Notes under the pieces: model-generated | The model's database searches: none | What the model saw: only the letters and a program-made list of their open reading frames with translations | Told to the model about the DNA's origin: nothing | Shown: piece after piece, positions 35,234 to 44,399 of the stretch | How positions within the stretch are numbered: the stretch's first letter is position 1 | How the letters are laid out: each line of letters begins with the position of its first letter | Assembly (NCBI RefSeq): GCF_031453615.1 | Contig: NZ_JAVIZT010000001.1 | Coordinates: 2,294,001-2,358,000, forward strand | DNA length: 64,000 nucleotides | Source: Microbacterium sp. SORGH_AS_0428 | GTDB taxonomy: Bacteria; Actinomycetota; Actinomycetes; Actinomycetales; Microbacteriaceae | Direction: 5' to 3' | Program-made: the position numbers and the translations under genes

Positions 35234-36727
35234 TCAGGCGTTCTGCGGGAATCCGAGGTTGAGGCCGCCGTGCGAGGGGTCCAGCCAGCGGCTCGTGATC
35301 GCCTTCTCCTGGGTGAAGAAGGAGACGCCGTACGGGCCGTACGCCTTCGCGTCGCCGAACAAGGACGCTTTCCAGCCGCCGAACGAGTGGTAGGCGACCG
35401 GCACGGGGATCGGCACGTTGACGCCGATCATCCCCACCTGTACCTCGCGCTGGAAGCGGCGGGCAGCGCCGCCGTCGTTCGTGAAGATCGCGGTGCCGTT
35501 GCCGTAGGGCGAGGCGTTGATGATGTCGACCGCCTCCTCGTAGCCGCTCACACGGACGATCGACAGGACGGGGCCGAAGATCTCGTCGCGGTAGACGGCG
35601 GAGTCCAGCGGTACGCGGTCGATGAGCGAGGGGCCGAGCCAGAAGCCGTCCGCTTCGCCGTCGACATCGATGCCCCGCCCGTCGACGACGACCGTCGCGC
35701 CGTCGGATGCGGCCTGATCCAGGTACCCGGCGACCTTGTCGCGGTGCTCGCGGGTGATGAGCGGACCCATGTCGCAGCCGCGGGTGCCGTCTCCGGTGCG
35801 CAGCGTCGACATCCGCTCGGTGATCTTGGCGACGAGCGCGTCGGCGACCGCATCCACCGCCAGGATCACCGAGACCGCCATGCAGCGCTCGCCGGCCGAG
35901 CCGAAGCCCGCGTTGACCGCCGCATCCGCGGCGAGGTCGAGATCGGCGTCGGGCAGCACGAGCATGTGGTTCTTCGCGCCGCCCAGGGCCTGAACGCGCT
36001 TGCCGGCCGCGGCGGCGGTCGCGTAGATGTACTGCGCGATTGGGGTCGACCCGACGAACGAGATCGAGCGGATGTCGGGGTGCACGAGGAGGGCGTCGAC
36101 CGCCTCCTTGTCGCCGTTGACGACGGTGAGCACGCCCTCGGGCAGCCCCGCCTCGGCGAACAGGCGCGCGAGCCAGATGGACGCGGACGGGTCCTTCTCG
36201 CTGGGCTTGAGCACCACGGCGTTGCCGGCCGCGAGCGCGATCGGCAGGAACCAGAGCGGCACCATCGCGGGGAAGTTGAAGGGGCTGATGACGCCCACGA
36301 CACCCACCGGCTGGCGCAGCGTGTACACATCCACGTCCGTGGAGACGTTCTCCGAATAGGTGCCTTTCAGCAACTGGCCGACGCCGCAGGCGAAGTCGAC
36401 GACCTCGAGGCCGCGGGCGATCTCGCCGAGCGCATCGGAGAGCACCTTGCCGTGTTCGGCCGTGAGGATCTCGGCGAGCTCCTGCTTGCGGGCGTTCAGC
36501 AGCTCGCGGAACGCGAACAGCACGGAGGTGCGCTTGGCGATCGAGGCGTCGCGCCAGGAGGGCCAGGCGGCCACGGTGGCGGCCACGGCCGCATCCACGT
36601 CGGTCGTGCTCGCCAGTCGCACCTGCTTGGTCACCGTGCCCCGTGCGGGGTTGTAGACCGGCGCCGTGCGCTCGGAGGCTCCGTCCCAGTCGCTTCCCGA
36701 TACCCAGTGTCCGAGGGTGTGGGTCAT
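35234..36727 (-). CDS. mmsA: CoA-acylating (methyl)malonate-semialdehyde dehydrogenase
   Basis: This 497-residue aldehyde dehydrogenase converts malonate semialdehyde to acetyl-CoA, or methylmalonate semialdehyde to propionyl-CoA, with NAD+ and CoA. The nucleophile Cys282 lies in GFGSAGERCMAVSV. The general-base Glu of hydrolytic aldehyde dehydrogenases is missing: its motif reads ALGGAKNHMLVLPDAD, the form typical of the CoA-acylating group. SPFNFPAMVPLW is another family signature. It is the last gene of the minus-strand operon, 35 bp after the aminotransferase, and finishes beta-alanine or beta-aminoisobutyrate breakdown. Confidence 0.94.
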   Translation of the reverse strand: MTHTLGHWVSGSDWDGASERTAPVYNPARGTVTKQVRLASTTDVDAAVAATVAAWPSWRDASIAKRTSVLFAFRELLNARKQELAEILTAEHGKVLSDALGEIARGLEVVDFACGVGQLLKGTYSENVSTDVDVYTLRQPVGVVGVISPFNFPAMVPLWFLPIALAAGNAVVLKPSEKDPSASIWLARLFAEAGLPEGVLTVVNGDKEAVDALLVHPDIRSISFVGSTPIAQYIYATAAAAGKRVQALGGAKNHMLVLPDADLDLAADAAVNAGFGSAGERCMAVSVILAVDAVADALVAKITERMSTLRTGDGTRGCDMGPLITREHRDKVAGYLDQAASDGATVVVDGRGIDVDGEADGFWLGPSLIDRVPLDSAVYRDEIFGPVLSIVRVSGYEEAVDIINASPYGNGTAIFTNDGGAARRFQREVQVGMIGVNVPIPVPVAYHSFGGWKASLFGDAKAYGPYGVSFFTQEKAITSRWLDPSHGGLNLGFPQNA

Positions 36728-36762
36728 GTCGTTTCTCCTGTCACGTCGTCGTGGGTGGGGGA

Positions 36763-38064
36763 TCAGAGGGCCGCGAGCGCAGCGTCGTAGATGCCGATGG
36801 CCTCATCGACATCCTCGTCGGTCACGATGCACGGGGGAACGACGTGGATGCGGTTGTCCTGCACGAAAGGGAGCAGCCCGCGTCCGATGACGTCCTTCTT
36901 GAGCGCGCCCATCGCGGCGGCGGCGAGGGGCTCGCGCGTCGCACGGTCGGCGACGAGCTCGAGCGCCCAGAACACGCCCTCGCCGCGCACCTCGCCGATC
37001 ACCTCGTGCTTCTGGGCGAGCGCATGCAGCGCGGGACCCAGGACGTCGCGTCCGATGCGCGCCGCATTCTCGACGATCCCCTCCGCCTCCATCGCGTCGA
37101 GGGTCGCGACGATGGAAGCCGCCGCCAACGGATGGCCGGAGTAGGTGAGGCCGCCCGGGAAGACGCGTTCGTCGAAGGCCGCTGCGATCGGGTCGGAGAT
37201 GATGACGCCGCCCACCGGGACGTAGCCGGAGTTCACCCCCTTGGCGAAGGTGATGAGATCGGGCACCACGTCGTGGCCCTCGAAGGCGAACCAGCGGCCG
37301 GTGCGACCGAAGCCCGCCATCACCTCGTCGAGGATCAGCATGATGCCGTAGCGGTCGCAGATCTCCCGCACGCCGGCGAGATAGCCCGGCGGCGGTATGA
37401 GCACGCCCGCGGTGCCCGGCACCGACTCCAGCAGGATGGCGGCGATCGTCGCCGCACCCTCGGCCTGCACGACGCGTTCGAGGTGGTGGAGGGCGCGGGC
37501 GCATTCCTCCTCGGGCGTCGTCGCCCAGAACTCCGAACGGTAGAGGTAGGGGCCGAAGAAATGCACGTGCCCGCGTGCGAACTCGTTCGGGATGCGGCGC
37601 CAGTCGCCCGTGGCGACGATGGCCGCGCCGGTGTTGCCGTGGTAGGAGCGGTAGCGGGAGAGCACCTTGTCGCGTCCGGTCACGAGGCGGGCCATGCGGA
37701 TCGCGTTCTCGTTCGCGTCGGCGCCGCCGTTGGTGAAGAACACCTTGTGGAATCCGTGGGGGGCGCGCGCGATGATGCGCTCGGCCGCCTCGCCCCGCGT
37801 GAGGTTCGCCGTGGACGGCGCGATCGTCGTGAGCAGTTCCGCCTGACGGGTGATCGCCTCGACGACGGCCGGATGCTGGTGGCCGATGTTGACGTTGACG
37901 AGCTGGCTCGAGAAGTCGAGGTAGCGCGTGCCTGCGTGATCCCAGACGCGGGTGCCCTCCCCACCGGCGATGACGAGCGGATCGAGGGCCGCCTGCGCCG
38001 ACCAGGAATGGAACACGTGGGCGCGGTCGAGGTCCCAGGCGCGGCGGTCGAGATCGGTGGTCAT
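36763..38064 (-). CDS. Class III aminotransferase (omega-amino acid : pyruvate type)
   Basis: This 433-residue PLP enzyme is a class III (ornithine/beta-alanine type) aminotransferase. PLP Lys275 lies in LITFAKGVNSG, the pyridine-nitrogen Asp246 in LILDEVMAGFGRTGRW, and the phosphate loop in FTNGGADANENAIRMAR. Given its position between the importer and the semialdehyde dehydrogenase, the likely reaction is beta-alanine (or beta-aminoisobutyrate) plus an oxo acid to (methyl)malonate semialdehyde. The amino acceptor is not visible. RBS AAGGAGAAG lies upstream; the gene is 57 bp after the solute-binding protein. Confidence 0.88.
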   Translation of the reverse strand: MTTDLDRRAWDLDRAHVFHSWSAQAALDPLVIAGGEGTRVWDHAGTRYLDFSSQLVNVNIGHQHPAVVEAITRQAELLTTIAPSTANLTRGEAAERIIARAPHGFHKVFFTNGGADANENAIRMARLVTGRDKVLSRYRSYHGNTGAAIVATGDWRRIPNEFARGHVHFFGPYLYRSEFWATTPEEECARALHHLERVVQAEGAATIAAILLESVPGTAGVLIPPPGYLAGVREICDRYGIMLILDEVMAGFGRTGRWFAFEGHDVVPDLITFAKGVNSGYVPVGGVIISDPIAAAFDERVFPGGLTYSGHPLAAASIVATLDAMEAEGIVENAARIGRDVLGPALHALAQKHEVIGEVRGEGVFWALELVADRATREPLAAAAMGALKKDVIGRGLLPFVQDNRIHVVPPCIVTDEDVDEAIGIYDAALAAL

Positions 38065-38121
38065 GCTCTTCTCCTTCGATGAGCGGTGGGGGCGATGCGC
38101 GCATCACCCCCACCGCGGATC

Positions 38122-39297
38122 CTACTTACCGCCTTCGGTGAGCGTCACGTCGATGGGTGTGTAGGTCCCCTTGACCGCGACCCCTTCGGCTTCGAGCTCC
38201 TGCAGCGCCTTCTCGATGTACTCGTTGCTGTACGCGGTGTCGGCGGGTTCCTCGGTGATGAGGTTCAGGCCGTCCTGGTTGACCGCCTTGAGCGCGCCCG
38301 CGACCGTCTTCTTCCACGCGTCCTCGTTCACGACGCCGAAGTCGCTGTCGGTCCAGATCAGCTTGTTGACCTCGTTCATCTGCCACAGCTGGTGCACGGG
38401 GCCGACGGGGAAGGCGGCCTCGGCGTTGATCGCCGCGTCGTAGGTGATGGATGCCGCTTCTTCGGGGTTGTCGCGCGCGAAGATCCATCCCTTCGTGACC
38501 GCCTTCAGGAACCGCACGGCGGCGTCCGCGTAGGCGGGGTCGTCGGCCAGGCGTGCCGTGTCGGCCCAGAGGGCGTCCTGGAGCATGGCGCCCTCGGTGT
38601 CCTCGTACGAGATGACGTTGAAGTCCTCCGGCTGGTAGAGCTTGCCCGTCGCGGGGTTCACGACCTCCAGCACCTGCGCCCACTCGTTGTAGGTCATCGC
38701 CTGCGCCGCATCCACGTCGCCGTCCAGCAGCGCGTTCATGCTGAAGTCCTGCGTCGTGATCGAGACCGACGTGGAGTCGAGGTCGTCCGCAGCCATGGCG
38801 GCGAAGATCTCCCACTCGTTGCCGAAGCCCCACGAGCCGATCCGCTTGCCCTCGAAGTCGGCGACGGACGTGATGCCGCTGTCGGCCCAGGAGACCTGGA
38901 GCGTTCCGGACTTCTGGAACACCTGCGCGATGTCGGTGAGCTCGGCGCCCGTTGCCTCGAGGGTGCCGAGAACCTTGGGCACCCACGCGACGGCGAAGTC
39001 GACGTCGCCCGCGACGAGTGCGTCCTGCGGGACGATGTCGCCGCCGGAGGGCACGATCTCGACATCGTCGAAGCCCTCCTCTTCGAAGTAACCCTTGTCG
39101 AGGGCGACGTAGTAGCCGGCGAACTGCGCCTGGGGCAGCCATTGCAGCTGCAGCTTGAGTGAGGTGAGCGGCTCGAAGTCCGGGTCTCCGGAGGCGGCCG
39201 GTGCGCCGGAGTCTCCGCCTGCGCAGGCAGCCAGCGCCATCGAGGCGATGCCGACGGCGGATACGGCGACGAGGGTGCGTCGAATGCTGTGTCTCAT
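38122..39297 (-). CDS. ABC importer solute-binding lipoprotein, NMT1/THI5-like
   Basis: This 391-residue lipoprotein has a type II signal with lipobox LAAC (Cys25). The mature protein is of the NMT1/THI5-like family that binds pyrimidines, thiamine precursors, riboflavin or taurine-like solutes: it opens LKLQLQWLPQAQFAGYYVAL and DKGYFEEEGF, then VPQDALVAGDVDFAVAW and GKRIGSWGFGNEWE. With dihydropyrimidinase in the operon, a uracil- or thymine-like ligand is likely. It follows the permease gene by 52 bp and precedes the aminotransferase. AGGAACAG-type RBS (reverse strand) lies before the ATG. Confidence 0.9.
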   Translation of the reverse strand: MRHSIRRTLVAVSAVGIASMALAACAGGDSGAPAASGDPDFEPLTSLKLQLQWLPQAQFAGYYVALDKGYFEEEGFDDVEIVPSGGDIVPQDALVAGDVDFAVAWVPKVLGTLEATGAELTDIAQVFQKSGTLQVSWADSGITSVADFEGKRIGSWGFGNEWEIFAAMAADDLDSTSVSITTQDFSMNALLDGDVDAAQAMTYNEWAQVLEVVNPATGKLYQPEDFNVISYEDTEGAMLQDALWADTARLADDPAYADAAVRFLKAVTKGWIFARDNPEEAASITYDAAINAEAAFPVGPVHQLWQMNEVNKLIWTDSDFGVVNEDAWKKTVAGALKAVNQDGLNLITEEPADTAYSNEYIEKALQELEAEGVAVKGTYTPIDVTLTEGGK

Positions 39298-39349
39298 GCT
39301 GTTCCTTTCGGGTTCGGTGGTGCCGGGTGGTGCGATGGAACGCCTCCGG

Positions 39350-40132
39350 TCAGACCGGGGCCCGCCTCGTCGACAGCCGCTCGAGGAGGCTGGTCACGAG
39401 GAAGAAGAGAAGGCCGATGAGGATGCCGCCGAGAACGAACGCCCACGCGAGGGCTGCGCGGCCCGATTTCGCGTAGCTCGCGATGGCGGTGCCGATGCCG
39501 TCGGCGGGGCCGCCGAAGTACTCGGCCACCAGAGCGGAGATGACCGCGAGGGATGCGGCGATCCGGATCCCGGACATCAGGTACGGCAGGGCGGTGGGCA
39601 GGGTGAGGAACCGGAAGGTCTGCGAGCGGGAGGCCGCGGCCGCGCGCAGGAGGTCGCGCTGCACCGGGCGCGTCTGGCGAAGCCCGCGCAGCACGTTGAC
39701 GAACACGGGGACGAAGGCCGCGATCGTCGCCACGGCCTGGCGCCCGAACTGGCTCGAGGCGCCGAACATCGTGTTCAGGATGGGGGTGAGCGCGACGATC
39801 GGGATGACGGCCAGGGCGGCGACGAGAGGAGCGAGCATGCCGTCGATCGGTCGGGCCGACGCCGCCAGGGCGGCCAGCAGGATCGCGAGGAGCGTGCCGG
39901 CGACGAGTCCCACGAGGGCGTTGGTCGCGGTGATCGCCATGTCGGGCGCGATGATCGACCAGCGGGCGAAGAACTCCTCCAGGATGGCGATCGGGCTCGG
40001 GAGCATCCGCGGTGCTGCATCGGCGACATCGACGATGAGCACCCACACCACCAGCCCGATCAGGGCGACGCCCGCGGGTGCTGCGACCCGGAGCCATGAG
40101 GGCAGCCGGCGATCGACTCTCGCGGTGCTCAT
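39350..40132 (-). CDS. ABC importer permease (second permease)
   Basis: This 260-residue inner-membrane protein has about six helices of the BPD_transp_1 fold used with NMT1/THI5-like binding proteins. The EAA loop, which contacts the ATPase, appears near LLRAAAASRSQTFRFLTLPT and ALPYLMSGIRIAASLAVISA. The ATG overlaps the stop of the ATPase gene (ATGA). It probably forms a heterodimeric channel with the other permease of the operon. Confidence 0.9.
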   Translation of the reverse strand: MSTARVDRRLPSWLRVAAPAGVALIGLVVWVLIVDVADAAPRMLPSPIAILEEFFARWSIIAPDMAITATNALVGLVAGTLLAILLAALAASARPIDGMLAPLVAALAVIPIVALTPILNTMFGASSQFGRQAVATIAAFVPVFVNVLRGLRQTRPVQRDLLRAAAASRSQTFRFLTLPTALPYLMSGIRIAASLAVISALVAEYFGGPADGIGTAIASYAKSGRAALAWAFVLGGILIGLLFFLVTSLLERLSTRRAPV

Positions 40133-40923
40133 CGTTCGTTCGCCCTGGTCGCCGGCGTTCCGTGCAGGGCCTCGCGCACCTCGGTGACCTTCGCGAAGTA
40201 GGCGCTCGATTCCCGCAGCGCCTCGTCGCGCTCGCGCTCGAAGCTCGTCGCGATGACCGTCGTGATGCGCCCGGGGCGCGGACTCATCACGACGACCCGA
40301 TCCGAGAGGAACACCGCCTCCGGGATCGAGTGCGTCACGAAGACGACGGCGGCGCCGGTCTCGGCCGCGATGCGGGTCAGCTCCGCCTGCAGCCGCTCGC
40401 GGGTCATCTCATCGAGCGCTCCGAAGGGCTCGTCCATGAGCAGAAGCTTCGGCCGGGTCGCGAGAGAGCGGGCGATCGCGACGCGCTGCTGCATCCCGCC
40501 CGAGAGCTGGTCCGGGTAACGCTGCACGAAGTCGGTCAAGCCGACGAGCTCGGCGAGTTCGGCGACCCGCGCTGCGCGCTCCGCCTTCGTGACCCGCTGG
40601 ATCTGAAGGGGGAGCGCGATGTTCTCGGCGATCGTGCGCCAGGGGAGGAGCCCTGCCTGCTGAAAGGCCATGCCGTAGTCCTGGTCGAGCCGGGCGGTGG
40701 CGGCCGGCTTGCCGAAGATCTCCAGGGTGCCCGCGGTGGCGGCGTCGAGGTCAGCGATCAGGCGCAGCAGCGTTGACTTGCCGCATCCGGACGGGCCGAT
40801 CAGCGAGACGAACTCGCCCGGCGCGACGTCGAGATCCACATCGGTGAGCGCGACGACATCGCCGGTTCGGGTCGGGAAGATCTTGCCCACGCCTCGGGCG
40901 CGGACGGCGGGTGCGGTCTTCAT
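40129..40923 (-). CDS. ABC importer ATPase (nitrate/taurine/pyrimidine type)
   Basis: This 264-residue ATP-binding subunit has Walker A GPSGCGKST, Q-loop FQQAGLLPWRT, signature LSGGMQQRVAIARS, Walker B LLLMDEPFGALDE and switch His in VFVTHSIPEAV. It belongs to the TauB/SsuB/ThiZ group that powers NMT1-type importers. Both ends overlap neighbouring genes by 4 bp (ATGA), so importer subunits are translationally coupled. Confidence 0.93.
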   Translation of the reverse strand: MKTAPAVRARGVGKIFPTRTGDVVALTDVDLDVAPGEFVSLIGPSGCGKSTLLRLIADLDAATAGTLEIFGKPAATARLDQDYGMAFQQAGLLPWRTIAENIALPLQIQRVTKAERAARVAELAELVGLTDFVQRYPDQLSGGMQQRVAIARSLATRPKLLLMDEPFGALDEMTRERLQAELTRIAAETGAAVVFVTHSIPEAVFLSDRVVVMSPRPGRITTVIATSFERERDEALRESSAYFAKVTEVREALHGTPATRANER

Positions 40924-41813
40924 GCGGTCTCCTCGCCTCTGCGATAGTTCTTGAGCCCGGCGCCTACGAGGGCCACGGATGCGGCGGCGACGAGCCCGAG
41001 CGCGATCGTGCCGAAGGTGGGGCCCCACGGAGCTGCCGGATCGGACGATGCTTGACCTGCGAGCTGGATGAGCATGCGTCCGATGCCTCCGCGCATCCCG
41101 ATGGAGACCTCGGCGACCACCGCCCCGACGACCGCGGCCGCGGCCGCCAGTCGCAGCGCCGGCAGCAGATACGGCACCGCCGCGGGCAGTCGCAACCGCC
41201 AGAGCGTCGTCCCGTAGCCGGCCGCGTACGTGCGGAGGAGATCGACGTGGATGCTGTCGGGTGCCTGCAGACCGCGCAGCATGCCGATCGCGACGGGGAA
41301 GAAGGCGAGATAGGAGGCGATGACGGCGACCGACAGCCACTGCGGCCAGGGGATCCCCTCACGCGCCAGTTGTCCTCCGAGGGCGTTCACGACCGGCGCG
41401 AACGCGATCAACGGCACGGTCTGGCTGACCACGATCCAGGGCAGCAGGCCCCATTCGATGAGCCGCCACCGCTGCATCGCGATCGCGAGGACGCCGCCGA
41501 CGAGAACGCCGATCACCCACCCCGCTGCCGCGATACCGAGCGTCACGCCTCCCGCCGACAGCACCGACACCCACAGCGGCGGGGTGTCGCCGCCACTCGT
41601 CGAGGCGAACAGTCGCGCGATCATGTCCCACACGTGCGGCATGGCGCGGTCGTGGGTGCGGGGCAGGATCATCACGCCGCTGCCGGTCGAACCGTCGCTG
41701 CCGATGGTCACCCCCTCGGCGGGACCCAGAAGTTTGTAGAGCTCCCAGAGCGCGATGACGGCCGCGACGCCCACCACGCCCCAGATCGCGGCGGCCGCGC
41801 GGCGCGTCATCAT
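40920..41813 (-). CDS. ABC importer permease (first permease)
   Basis: This 297-residue membrane protein of the BPD_transp_1 family has an N-terminal helix (AAIWGVVGVAAVIALWELY), a roughly 60-residue external segment, then about five helices. The ATPase-contact EAA loop reads LLRTYAAGYGTTLWRLRLPAA. The first of two adjacent ATG codons (41813) overlaps the stop of the LLM gene by 4 bp; the second (41810) also touches the stop. Its sequence differs clearly from the other permease, so a heterodimer is expected. Confidence 0.9.
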   Translation of the reverse strand: MMTRRAAAAIWGVVGVAAVIALWELYKLLGPAEGVTIGSDGSTGSGVMILPRTHDRAMPHVWDMIARLFASTSGGDTPPLWVSVLSAGGVTLGIAAAGWVIGVLVGGVLAIAMQRWRLIEWGLLPWIVVSQTVPLIAFAPVVNALGGQLAREGIPWPQWLSVAVIASYLAFFPVAIGMLRGLQAPDSIHVDLLRTYAAGYGTTLWRLRLPAAVPYLLPALRLAAAAAVVGAVVAEVSIGMRGGIGRMLIQLAGQASSDPAAPWGPTFGTIALGLVAAASVALVGAGLKNYRRGEETA

Positions 41814-42826
41814 CGCTTCGCCGTGATGTGCTCGGTCAGGGCGGGGATGACGCGCTCGCCGTACACGCGCATCGTCTCCTCCTTGTTGTCGTGCTGCAGA
41901 TAGCCCGCGAACTGGGTGACCCCGATCTCCCGCAACGCCTCGAGCTTGGCGATGTGCTGCTCGGCGGTGCCCAGCAGGCAGAACCGGTCGACGATCTCGT
42001 CCGGAACGAAGTCGACGTGATCGTTGGCCGCCCGGCCGTGGCTGTTGTAGTCGTAGCCGGTGCGCCCCGCGATGTAGTCGGTGAGTGCTTGCGGCACCTC
42101 GCCCGACGTGCCGTACTTGGCGACGATGTCGGCGACGTGGTTGCCGACCATGCCGCCGAACCACCGGCACTGGTCGCGCATGTGCTCAAGGTCTTCGCCG
42201 ATGTACATGGGTGCCGCCACGCAGAACGCGATGCTGTCGGGGTCACGGCCGGCAGCGGCGGCGGCGTCCTTGACGACCTTGATCATCCAGCTCGCGATGT
42301 CGAGGTCGGCCAGCTGCAGGATGAAGCCGTCGCCGACCTCTCCGGTCAGCTTCAGTGCGAGCGGGCCGTACGCGGCCACCCAGACGTCGAGCTCCGATCC
42401 CCGGCTCCAGGGGAACTGCAGCGTCGCGCCCTTGTACTCGACGGGGCGCGAGTTGGCCAGCTCCCGGATGACGTGGATCGACTCGCGCAGCTCCGACATC
42501 GAGACCGGTTTGCCGTTCGTGACCCGCACGGCGGAGTCCCCGCGTCCGATCCCGCAGATGGTCCGGTTGCCGTACATCTCGTTGAGCGTCGCGAACACGG
42601 ATGCGGTCACGGTCCAGTCGCGGGTGGCCGGGTTGGTCACGAAGGGGCCGACCGTGATGCGTCTGGTCGCGTTCAGGATCGCGGAGTGCACCACGTAGGG
42701 CTCTTCCCACAGCAGGTGCGAGTCGAAGGTCCACACGTGGCTGAAGCCGTGCGCCTCGGCCAGCTGCGACAGCTGGACGGTGCGGGATGCGGGCGGGTTG
42801 GTCTGCAGGACGACGCCGAAGTCCAT
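41810..42826 (-). CDS. LLM-class flavin/F420-type oxidoreductase, TIGR03842-like
   Basis: This 338-residue TIM-barrel protein belongs to the bacterial luciferase-like superfamily, in the branch annotated as TIGR03842-like F420-dependent oxidoreductases. Typical parts are DFGVVLQTNPPASRTVQLS, the FSHVWTFDSHLLWEEPYV segment, PFVTNPATRDWTVTASV, ICGIGRGDSAVRV and WVAAYGPLALKLTGEVGDG. F420 or FMN would be the cofactor; the sequence alone does not decide. It lies inside the pyrimidine operon where a dihydropyrimidine dehydrogenase would be expected, so reduction of uracil or thymine is the leading hypothesis. Its SD (GGAAGG) directly abuts the tandem repeat at 42839-42937. Confidence 0.88.
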   Translation of the reverse strand: MDFGVVLQTNPPASRTVQLSQLAEAHGFSHVWTFDSHLLWEEPYVVHSAILNATRRITVGPFVTNPATRDWTVTASVFATLNEMYGNRTICGIGRGDSAVRVTNGKPVSMSELRESIHVIRELANSRPVEYKGATLQFPWSRGSELDVWVAAYGPLALKLTGEVGDGFILQLADLDIASWMIKVVKDAAAAAGRDPDSIAFCVAAPMYIGEDLEHMRDQCRWFGGMVGNHVADIVAKYGTSGEVPQALTDYIAGRTGYDYNSHGRAANDHVDFVPDEIVDRFCLLGTAEQHIAKLEALREIGVTQFAGYLQHDNKEETMRVYGERVIPALTEHITAKR

Positions 42827-42838
42827 GGGTCACACCTT

Positions 42839-42937
42839 CCGGTCGTTGAGCGAGCGCAGCGAGCTGAGCCCCCGGTCGTTGAGCGAGCGCAGCGAGCTGA
42901 GCCCCCGGTCGTTGAGCGAGCGCAGCGAGACGAAACG
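42839..42937. repeat. Three tandem 33-bp repeats inside the pyrimidine operon
   Basis: The unit CCGGTCGTTGAGCGAGCGCA starts at 42839, 42872 and 42905 (period 33). The first two copies are identical and end GCGAGCTGAGCCC; the last ends GCGAGACGAAACG. The unit contains GCTCGCTGCGCTCGC-type self-complementarity. The array lies in the 122-bp gap between the dihydropyrimidinase and LLM genes, immediately upstream of the LLM ribosome-binding site. I recall the unit as a dispersed intergenic repeat in Microbacteriaceae. Confidence 0.9.
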
Positions 42938-42948
42938 CAGACGTGTCA

Positions 42949-44385
42949 TCAGATCAGGTACTGGCTCAGGCCGCGCTTGACGAACCGGCCGTCGCCGGCC
43001 CGCCCCAGGTACCGGCCGGCGTCGACGACGACCTTGCCGCGCGCCATGACCGTGTCGACGTGACCGTCGATCTCGAATCCCTCCCAGGCCGAGTGGTCCA
43101 TGTTCATGTGGTGGGTCTTGTCGACGCCGATCGAGGTGTGCCCGTTCGGGTCGTAGATCACGATGTCCGCATCCGCGCCGGGCGCGATGACGCCCTTCTG
43201 CCCGTACATGCCGAACATGCGCGCGGGGGTCGTGCTGGTCAGCTCGACCCAGCGTTCGAGCGTGATCTCGCCGGTCACGACTCCCTGGTACATGAGGTCC
43301 ATGCGGTGCTCGACCGAGCCGATCCCGTTGGGGATCGCGCGGAAGTCGCCGAGACCGAGCTCCTTCTGCCCCTTCATGCAGAACGGGCAGTGGTCGGTGG
43401 ACACCATCTGCAGGTCGTTCGTGCGCAGGGCCCGCCACATGTGGTCCTGGTGGCCCTCCGCCCGTGCGCGCAGCGGTGTGGAGCAGACCCACTTGGCACC
43501 CTCGAACGCCCCCCACTGTTCGCTCGAGGCCCCCAGCTGCTCCTCCAGGGAGAGGTACAGGTACTGCGGACACGTCTCGCCGAAGACGTTCTGGCCCTTG
43601 TCCCGCGCCGTAGCGAGCTGCTCGACGGCCTGCTTCGCGCTCACGTGCACGACGTACAGCGGCGCGCCGGTGAGGTTCGCGAGCATGATCGCGCGATGCG
43701 TCGCCTCCTCCTCGGCCTGCCAGGCGCGAGCGATCCCGTGGAAGTACGGATCGGTCTTGCCTGCTTCGACCAGCTGCTCGGCGAGCACATCGATCACGGG
43801 GCCGTTCTCGGCGTGCATCATCGTGAGCAGACCCGTGTCGGCGGCGACCTGCATGGCGCGCAGGATCTGCGCGTCGTCCGCGTAGAAGACGCCGGGGTAC
43901 GCCATGAACATCTTGAAGCTCGTGATGCCTTCGTCGATGAGCCCCGGAAGGGCCGCCAGCGCGTCCGCATCCACGCCGCCGACGATCTGGTGGAACCCGT
44001 AGTCGATCGCGCAGTTGCCCGCGGCGAGCTCGTGCCAATGGGCGAGTCCGTCCTGCACGCGCTCGCCGGTGCGCTGGACGGCGAAGTCCACGATCGTGGT
44101 CGTGCCGCCCCAGGCTGCGGCGCGCGTGCCCGTCTCGAAGGTATCGGACGCACTCGTGCCGCCGAAGGGCAGCTGCATGTGCGTGTGGGCGTCGATACCC
44201 CCGGGGATGACGTACTTCCCCGTCGCGTCGATGACGGTGTCGACGGATGCGGTCAGGTCGCTGCCCAGCAGCTGGGATCCGGGCGCGAGTACGGCGACGA
44301 TGCGTTCGCCGTCGACGAGGACGTCGGCCGTCACGCGGCCGGTGGCGGAGACGACGGTGCCGCCGGTGATGAGTGTGGTGGTCAT
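42949..44385 (-). CDS. hydA: Dihydropyrimidinase (D-hydantoinase)
   Basis: This 478-residue cyclic amidohydrolase opens dihydrouracil or dihydrothymine to N-carbamoyl-beta-amino acids, and often hydantoins too. The di-zinc site is complete: His67 and His69 in DAHTHMQLPFGG, carboxylated Lys158 in TSFKMFMAYPG, His191 in MMHAENG, His247 in VVHVSA and Asp331 in STDHCPF. Length is normal. The ATG at 44385 follows GGAG and starts 14 bp after the hydrolase gene. It is the second gene of the operon and carries out step two of reductive pyrimidine degradation. Confidence 0.95.
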   Translation of the reverse strand: MTTTLITGGTVVSATGRVTADVLVDGERIVAVLAPGSQLLGSDLTASVDTVIDATGKYVIPGGIDAHTHMQLPFGGTSASDTFETGTRAAAWGGTTTIVDFAVQRTGERVQDGLAHWHELAAGNCAIDYGFHQIVGGVDADALAALPGLIDEGITSFKMFMAYPGVFYADDAQILRAMQVAADTGLLTMMHAENGPVIDVLAEQLVEAGKTDPYFHGIARAWQAEEEATHRAIMLANLTGAPLYVVHVSAKQAVEQLATARDKGQNVFGETCPQYLYLSLEEQLGASSEQWGAFEGAKWVCSTPLRARAEGHQDHMWRALRTNDLQMVSTDHCPFCMKGQKELGLGDFRAIPNGIGSVEHRMDLMYQGVVTGEITLERWVELTSTTPARMFGMYGQKGVIAPGADADIVIYDPNGHTSIGVDKTHHMNMDHSAWEGFEIDGHVDTVMARGKVVVDAGRYLGRAGDGRFVKRGLSQYLI

Positions 44386-44399
44386 GATCGCTCCGCCTC

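Noticed and set aside
42839..42937. Possible CRISPR array
   Set aside because: The 33-bp units are directly adjacent with no spacers and no cas genes lie in the window.
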